From Candidatus Iainarchaeum sp. (lineage in GTDB: Archaea; Iainarchaeota; Iainarchaeia; Iainarchaeales; JAAZKV01), in the NCBI GenBank assembly GCA_026397035.1, contig JAPLVQ010000144.1, positions 1 to 8,602 on the forward strand: a DNA stretch of 8,602 nt. Direction: 5' to 3'. Of the stretch, positions 5,063-8,602 are shown piece by piece. A program made the translations under genes and the position numbers. Under the pieces are notes generated by a model. It searched no databases. It was not told where the DNA came from and saw only the letters and a program-made list of their open reading frames with translations. How positions within the stretch are numbered: the stretch's first letter is position 1; every line of letters begins with the position of its first letter.

Positions 5063-5494
5063 ATGATTGTGGGTTTAGTTGTTTTTGACGGTGAAAAGTT
5101 TTTGCTGCTTCACAGGGTTTTGCATTGGAGGGGCTGGGAGTTTCCAAAAGGAGGGGTTAAGGATAATGAAGAGGTTTTTGACGCGATTGGGAGGGAATTA
5201 TTTGAAGAGACGGGTATTCCTAAGTATGAGCTTGTGGGAAAGGTTGATGAGATTCATTATTTTGATTCGGTTAGAAAGATTAAGAGTTTTGTTCAGAATT
5301 TTATTGTAAGGGTTTCGAGTAATAATAAAATTAGCTTTGAGCATCAGGATTTGAAGGACGGGGTTAAGGTTGTTGAGCATGATGATTTTAAATGGTGTTT
5401 TCCTAGCGAGGCTGTGAAGATGCTTAAGCATAAAAATATGAAGAATACAATGATTAAGGCGGTTCGAAAATTAGGTTTGGAATATAAAAAGTGA
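5063..5494 (+). CDS. Nudix hydrolase
   Basis: Nudix enzymes hydrolyse nucleoside diphosphates linked to another group, using Mg2+. The box is complete: Gly, five residues, Glu, seven residues, then RELFEETGI within residues 31-53 of the 143-residue form. FPKGG just before it fits the dinucleotide polyphosphate (Ap4A) or ADP-ribose groups, but the exact substrate is not decidable. A standard beta strand (GLVVFDGEKFLLLHR) precedes the box. The frame is open far upstream and antisense to the DUF362 gene, so the start matters. ATG 5063 begins the first core strand. GTG 4979 would add 28 residues of no recognisable character but has A/T-rich sequence at the box A distance. I prefer 5063. It heads a plus-strand run with a Cys/His protein and a methyltransferase. 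Confidence 0.85.
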   Translation: MIVGLVVFDGEKFLLLHRVLHWRGWEFPKGGVKDNEEVFDAIGRELFEETGIPKYELVGKVDEIHYFDSVRKIKSFVQNFIVRVSSNNKISFEHQDLKDGVKVVEHDDFKWCFPSEAVKMLKHKNMKNTMIKAVRKLGLEYKK

Positions 5495-5526
5495 TTGCCT
5501 CAATTGAGGGTATATTTCCTTTTGTT

Positions 5527-5556
5527 GGGCCTAAAAAAACTGCAGTTTTTTGGTCC
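5527..5556. repeat. Palindrome after the Nudix gene
   Basis: The 18-base sequence AAAAAACTGCAGTTTTTT (5534-5551) is a perfect palindrome, and GGGCC/GGTCC outside it pair with one small bulge. As RNA it forms a hairpin ending in U6, suitable as a terminator for the Nudix gene 33 bases upstream. As DNA it is a symmetric site that a dimeric regulator could bind upstream of the next gene. Confidence 0.5.
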
Positions 5557-5599
5557 AGAAATACAGCTGCATTTCTTGGACATGTTTTTGGGTGATTGT

Positions 5600-5794
5600 A
5601 TGGAAATTTTTGGAAAAAAAGAAGAGGGTAATAAAAATACTTCAGAATCTAAAGACGAAGATTCTTCTTCAGGAAAATATGGAGAGCAGTGTTCTCTTTG
5701 CGGTAAAGCCCCTACTGATAAGCACTGGGCTGGACAGTACTTTCATAAAAAGTGTTTTCGTAGAATGAAGAAGGGCGCAAAAGGAATGATTTGA
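5600..5794 (+). CDS. Small Cys/His (zinc-finger-like) protein, 64 aa
   Basis: The 64-residue protein has an acidic, Ser-rich N-terminal half and a basic C-terminal half with a C-x2-C-x14-H-x2-C set (Cys31, Cys34, His49, Cys52; CSLCGKAP then QYFHKKCF). Four such residues at these spacings can bind one zinc ion. The basic tail RRMKKGAKGM suggests contact with nucleic acid, which is inference. I do not know the family. The start was chosen at ATG 5600 because GGTGAT, complementary to the 16S rRNA end, lies just before it. ATG 5582 and TTG 5495 are open in the same frame but cross the palindrome at 5527-5556. It lies 18 bases before the methyltransferase, so co-transcription is likely. Confidence 0.65.
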   Translation: MEIFGKKEEGNKNTSESKDEDSSSGKYGEQCSLCGKAPTDKHWAGQYFHKKCFRRMKKGAKGMI

Positions 5795-5812
5795 CTATTT
5801 TTGGTTTTTATT

Positions 5813-6508
5813 ATGGATGAAACAAACCAGTATCTCAAAAGAGCCTTATTGGTTATTGAAGATGCTGCCAAAGAAAAAGAGCCTTATCATATTGAAATTT
5901 TTGATAAACGTATAATAGTTTATCCGACTGTTCATTCGCCTAAATATTTTACTGATACTGAATTTTTCGCGGGCGCTTTGCCTATTAAAGAAGGGGAAAG
6001 ATTTCTTGAAATTGGCTGTGGTACGGGGGTGATTTCATTATTTGCCTGTGTTCGTGGAGCAAAAGAAGTTGTCGCGGTTGATATTAATCCGGATGCCGTA
6101 AAAAATACTGGGGAGAATCTTTTCTTTCATGGTTTTGGAAGAAAATCCAAGTGCTTGAAGAGTGATTTGTTCTCCGCATTAAAAGGCGAAAAGTTTGACA
6201 CTATTTTTTGGAATATGCCTTTTCACTGCGGCAAGAAAGAAAATCTTACAATGCTGCAACGTGCCATTGTTGATCCGGAATACAAAAGTTTTGAGAAATT
6301 TGCAAAAGGGGTAAAGAAGCATTTGCTTCCAAACGGGAGAGTCTTAATTGGTTTTTCAAAAGAAATTGGGGATTCAAAGCGTTTGCGCGCAATTCTTGAA
6401 AAAAACAAATACACTCTAAAAATAATTGCAAATACTAGTTCTACATTCTCAAAATTGGATAACATTGGAATTACTTTTCAAATAATTGAAGCGAAACCTT
6501 TTCCATAA
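5813..6508 (+). CDS. Class I SAM-dependent methyltransferase (MTS/HemK-like)
   Basis: The 231-residue protein has the Rossmann methyltransferase core. Motif I is FLEIGCGTGVISL (64-76), the acidic ribose-binding loop is VVAVDINPDAV (86-96), and the motif IV region is FDTIFWNMPFHC (128-139). A lead-in segment, YPTVHSPKYFTDTEFFAGAL (37-56), resembles the substrate-side region of small-domain MTS enzymes such as RsmC and HemK relatives. Those act on an amino group of a base or glutamine through an NPPY-type motif. Here that motif is NMPF, so the substrate is open. ATG 5813 begins the clear protein; ATG 5801 would add four residues. It follows the Cys/His gene by 18 bases. The target could be rRNA, tRNA or a translation protein; none is shown by sequence. 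Confidence 0.85.
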   Translation: MDETNQYLKRALLVIEDAAKEKEPYHIEIFDKRIIVYPTVHSPKYFTDTEFFAGALPIKEGERFLEIGCGTGVISLFACVRGAKEVVAVDINPDAVKNTGENLFFHGFGRKSKCLKSDLFSALKGEKFDTIFWNMPFHCGKKENLTMLQRAIVDPEYKSFEKFAKGVKKHLLPNGRVLIGFSKEIGDSKRLRAILEKNKYTLKIIANTSSTFSKLDNIGITFQIIEAKPFP

Positions 6509-6535
6509 GGGTTGTTATTCTGTTTCTGCTTTTGC

Positions 6536-6802
6536 CTAATCTTTTAACCCAATTACATAAAACCCGTATTTTTCAATTTCTTCCTGCGTGTATACTTTCC
6601 AGTCTTTGGATTTTGTAATGTAATTCGCAACTTTTTGAATTTCTCGTCCTGTATATTCTTTTGTTTTTGGATTCCACTCGCGCAAAAACAAAGTGTCGCC
6701 AACCTCAATTTTAAAATCAGCGAGGCGCAGTTCAAATTTCTTTTCTCCGCGAAGAATTTTCTCAAAGTACTCTGGCCAGCATTTCTTTTCAATTATTTGC
6801 AT
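6536..6802 (-). CDS. ASCH-superfamily protein (DUF3850)
   Basis: The 88-residue protein is complete and has the typical ASCH signature: KKCWPEYFEKILRGEKKFEL (7-26), RLADFKIEVGDTLFLREWNP (26-45), a TKEYTGREIQK strand turn, and YGFYVIGLKD at the end. ASCH is a small PUA-like beta barrel thought to bind RNA, with members suggested to act in translation or RNA modification. DUF3850 has no proven reaction that I know. Its ATG overlaps the last 10 bases of the preceding interrupted gene, suggesting translational coupling in one operon after gatE. A TTTAAA at 6820-6825 could give it its own promoter, slightly closer than usual. It ends with TAG. Confidence 0.85.
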   Translation of the reverse strand: MQIIEKKCWPEYFEKILRGEKKFELRLADFKIEVGDTLFLREWNPKTKEYTGREIQKVANYITKSKDWKVYTQEEIEKYGFYVIGLKD

Positions 6803-7026
6803 AAAATCAACTTACTTTTTTTAAAGTAACCATCTTTGTATATGTATCCTGAACTTGGGTGAATTCTAATTTTTAATCCTAAGTTTCGCAATATCTCAAA
6901 ATATTCCTCTACTATTTTATAGTCTGTTCACGGGGTGTTTTGTGCTGTTCCCTTATTAATCAAAGCCTCATAAAGTGTTGCGCTTCCAAGTCTTTTTAGA
7001 AAGCTTCTGCGCGATTGTCTTAGCAT
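6793..7026 (-). pseudogene. 78-codon gene interrupted by an in-frame TGA
   Basis: Four bases after the gatE stop, an ATG at 7026-7024, preceded by GTGAT, opens a frame of 32 residues (MLRQSRRSFLKRLG to GTAQNTP). It meets TGA at 6930-6928, then continues for 44 more residues (TDYKIVEEYFEILRNLGLKI to KKSKLILCK) and stops with TAA at 6793. Both halves look like protein. The second has amphipathic helix and strand patterns and ends exactly where the ASCH gene begins, so the whole 78-codon frame was probably one gene. TGG to TGA would restore a Trp. I do not recognise the family. TGA ends several intact genes here, so it is a true stop unless recoded. The SRRSFLK string resembles a Tat motif but lacks a hydrophobic stretch after it. 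Confidence 0.6.
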
Positions 7027-7030
7027 CAAA

Positions 7031-8602
7031 TCACTTATTCGCAATTATTTCTTTTTTCAGTATTTCGCTTAATACTTTCCCGTCAATTCCTTTGAGCGCG
7101 GGTTCTTTCATCAAATCACCCATTAAGGGTCCGATTGCGCCCATTCCTTTTGTTTTTACAAGCGTCATATTCTTTGAAACGAGTGTGATTATTATTTTCT
7201 CAATTGTTTTATTATCGATTTGGCTAGTTTTATTTCCTGATAATATTTCTCCAATTGTAGCTCTTTTAGTAAATTCTTTCATCGCATCGCTTAGTGCTGT
7301 TCGGTTGATTTTTCCTTTGCTTTCAGCAAGTAATAATTCTTCTATTTCATCTAACTTTACTTTCTCAATTTCTATTCCTTCACGTTTTAGTTCAGTGAGT
7401 GTTTGAAGTAGTAGTGTTGCGCTGGTTTTTGGATTAGCGCCTTTTGCGACAATTCTCTCAAAGAATCTTGCGTAGTTTGAGAGTTTCATTTCTTCAATAT
7501 GGTTAGTGCTTAAACCCATACTAGAGTAAAGTTTTTCCCTTTCAGTAACGCTCAAGGGTAATTCTTTATTAATTTCCACAAGCATTTTTTCACTTATTAT
7601 TTCAAAAGGTAAATCTGTCTCAGGATACATTCTTGCTTCGCTTGAGAGCGCTCTTTGGTATTCGCTATTGCCGTCTTCTAGTGCTCCGCGTGTTTCGCTT
7701 GGTATTCTTTCAAATGTAACTAAAAATCTTTCCTTCACAGCGTCAAATGCTTTTAATGCTTTTTCTTTTTCGGCAACTATTATCACAAACCCGTCTTCTG
7801 CTTTGCATCCAAGTTCTTTACAAATATCATCAACATCTTTTTCGCTTATTCCGTAATTTGGCAGTTCGTCTCTGTGAATAAGTCCGCTAACTCCCGTGGC
7901 TTTTGCATAATTAGAAAGTTCGCTTCCAAATCTCTTCGCTCCGACTTTTTCGCCCAATATTCCTTTTCCTTTTTTAATTTTCATTCCAAATGTGCTTTTT
8001 CCTTTTACAAATTTGCACTCGCTGTTTTGCAGTGCTTCAGTAAGTTCTTTTACATCTGAGAAAATGTTTTTCCGTTCTTCTGTTTTTCCGCCGAATTTTG
8101 CATTAAGCTTTTTATTGAGTTGGAGCAAATCAATTTGTCTTTCAACTTCTTTCTCAATTATTGTTCCGACTAATTCAAGTTCTTGGCATCCTTTAATTTC
8201 GCATCTTGCGCCTTTGGCGATTGAAACATTAATATCCTGCCTGATAGTTCCTTTTCCTCTTTTTGCATTGCATGTTAGTCTCATTATTTCTCCTATTTTT
8301 GCGGCAACTATTACTGCTTCTTTTGGTGTTCGAATATCAGGTCCTGTAGCGACTTCAATTAAGGGTATTCCGAGTCTATCAAGGTTGTAATAAATCTTTC
8401 CCTGTTCTTTTCTAATTGGGCGTGCGGCATCTTCTTCAAGTAAAATTATTTGCACACTGATTTTCTTCTTTTTACTTTTTTCTTTTGCATTTTTTATTTT
8501 CGTGTTTTTCTCATCTTCGCCGGGATTTTCAATTTCAAATTCTCCTCCGAGTGCAATTAGAGCGGTTCGTTGGAATGCGCTTGTGTTGCTTCCGTCAATA
8601 AC
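7031..8602 (-). CDS. gatE: Glu-tRNA(Gln) amidotransferase subunit E, 5' end cut by the window
   Basis: GatE, with GatD, converts Glu-tRNA(Gln) to Gln-tRNA(Gln) in archaea: GatE activates the glutamyl group and GatD supplies ammonia. The frame runs without a stop from 8602 to TGA at 7031-7033, 523 visible residues; about 100 N-terminal residues are probably missing. Visible family landmarks include IDGSNTSAFQRTALIALGG at the left, LLEEDAAR, YNLDRLGIPLIEVATGPDI, GTIRQDINVSI, EIKGCQELEL, an AspRS-like insert containing the SETRGALEDGN run, and ARMYPETDLP. The YqeY-like tail ends MGAIGPLMGDLMKEPALKGI. A Lys/Glu-rich stretch (about 8459-8530) lies between ALGG and LLEEDAAR. A GTG inside it (8455) is not the true start. 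A 78-codon gene follows after four bases. Confidence 0.95.
   Translation of the reverse strand, partial: VIDGSNTSAFQRTALIALGGEFEIENPGEDEKNTKIKNAKEKSKKKKISVQIILLEEDAARPIRKEQGKIYYNLDRLGIPLIEVATGPDIRTPKEAVIVAAKIGEIMRLTCNAKRGKGTIRQDINVSIAKGARCEIKGCQELELVGTIIEKEVERQIDLLQLNKKLNAKFGGKTEERKNIFSDVKELTEALQNSECKFVKGKSTFGMKIKKGKGILGEKVGAKRFGSELSNYAKATGVSGLIHRDELPNYGISEKDVDDICKELGCKAEDGFVIIVAEKEKALKAFDAVKERFLVTFERIPSETRGALEDGNSEYQRALSSEARMYPETDLPFEIISEKMLVEINKELPLSVTEREKLYSSMGLSTNHIEEMKLSNYARFFERIVAKGANPKTSATLLLQTLTELKREGIEIEKVKLDEIEELLLAESKGKINRTALSDAMKEFTKRATIGEILSGNKTSQIDNKTIEKIIITLVSKNMTLVKTKGMGAIGPLMGDLMKEPALKGIDGKVLSEILKKEIIANK

Noticed and set aside
6928..6930. TGA read as an amino acid (genetic code change or selenocysteine)
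   Set aside because: Intact genes here (gatE, Nudix, synthase, Cys/His protein) stop at TGA, so a code change is excluded. No selenocysteine element was recognised by eye, although this was not a full search.
6985..7026. Twin-arginine signal SRRSFLK in the interrupted gene
   Set aside because: The motif is not followed by a hydrophobic core or a cleavage site, so export is not supported.
7668..8390. Plus-strand open frames opposite gatE
   Set aside because: They lie wholly within the conserved gatE coding sequence and are Ser/Phe-rich shadows.
1..8602. CRISPR array or complete defence system
   Set aside because: No regularly spaced short repeats, and no cas, restriction or toxin-antitoxin signature was recognised. 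The only sizeable repeat is the synthase 3' end.

Overview
The window looks like AT-rich archaeal chromosome. The evidence is a deoxyhypusine synthase gene, the archaea-only GatE subunit of the Glu-tRNA(Gln) amidotransferase, a tRNA-Gln with an A1-U72 pair, and promoters that place a TTTAAA-type box A 22-30 bases before an ATG (leaderless transcripts). Short genes and tight packing suggest a small-genome lineage such as a DPANN group, but that placement is inference. TGA, TAA and TAG all end intact genes here, so the standard code applies.

Layout. 1-89 is the tail of a gene that may be an IS200/IS605-type TnpA. A 9-bp hairpin (97-116) separates it from a convergent 67-codon gene of unknown function, whose ribosome binding site sits in the arm of an inverted repeat (325-368). 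Positions 369-719 hold no intact gene. They contain an 11-bp AT-rich hairpin and a broken copy of the last 23 codons of the deoxyhypusine synthase gene. The intact synthase gene lies at 1131-2141 (minus). Between the two copies is an unrecognised 104-codon gene, so a 110-bp imperfect direct repeat brackets that gene.

2142-3520 contains a free-standing two-motif LAGLIDADG endonuclease (plus), whose stop codon is 3 bases from the 3' end of a convergent tRNA-Ile(GAT). A composite inverted repeat follows, then tRNA-Gln(TTG). Just upstream of the endonuclease is a pocket of about 50% GC that can fold as a closed multi-arm RNA and resembles a degenerate tRNA 3' half. Downstream come an unrecognised 108-codon gene and a frameshifted, apparently internally shortened DUF362/ferredoxin gene on the minus strand.

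5063-6508 (plus) carries a Nudix hydrolase, a 64-residue Cys/His protein and a class I methyltransferase. 6536-8602 (minus) looks like an operon read gatE, then a 78-codon gene stopped by an in-frame TGA, then an ASCH/DUF3850 protein. gatE and the tRNA-Gln are linked functionally: GatDE amidates Glu-tRNA(Gln) where GlnRS is absent.

The most interesting points are the synonymous-only duplication of the synthase 3' end around an orphan gene, the TGA-interrupted gene after gatE, the structured leader of the 67-codon gene, and the RNA-like pocket next to the endonuclease. No complete defence system or CRISPR array was seen.
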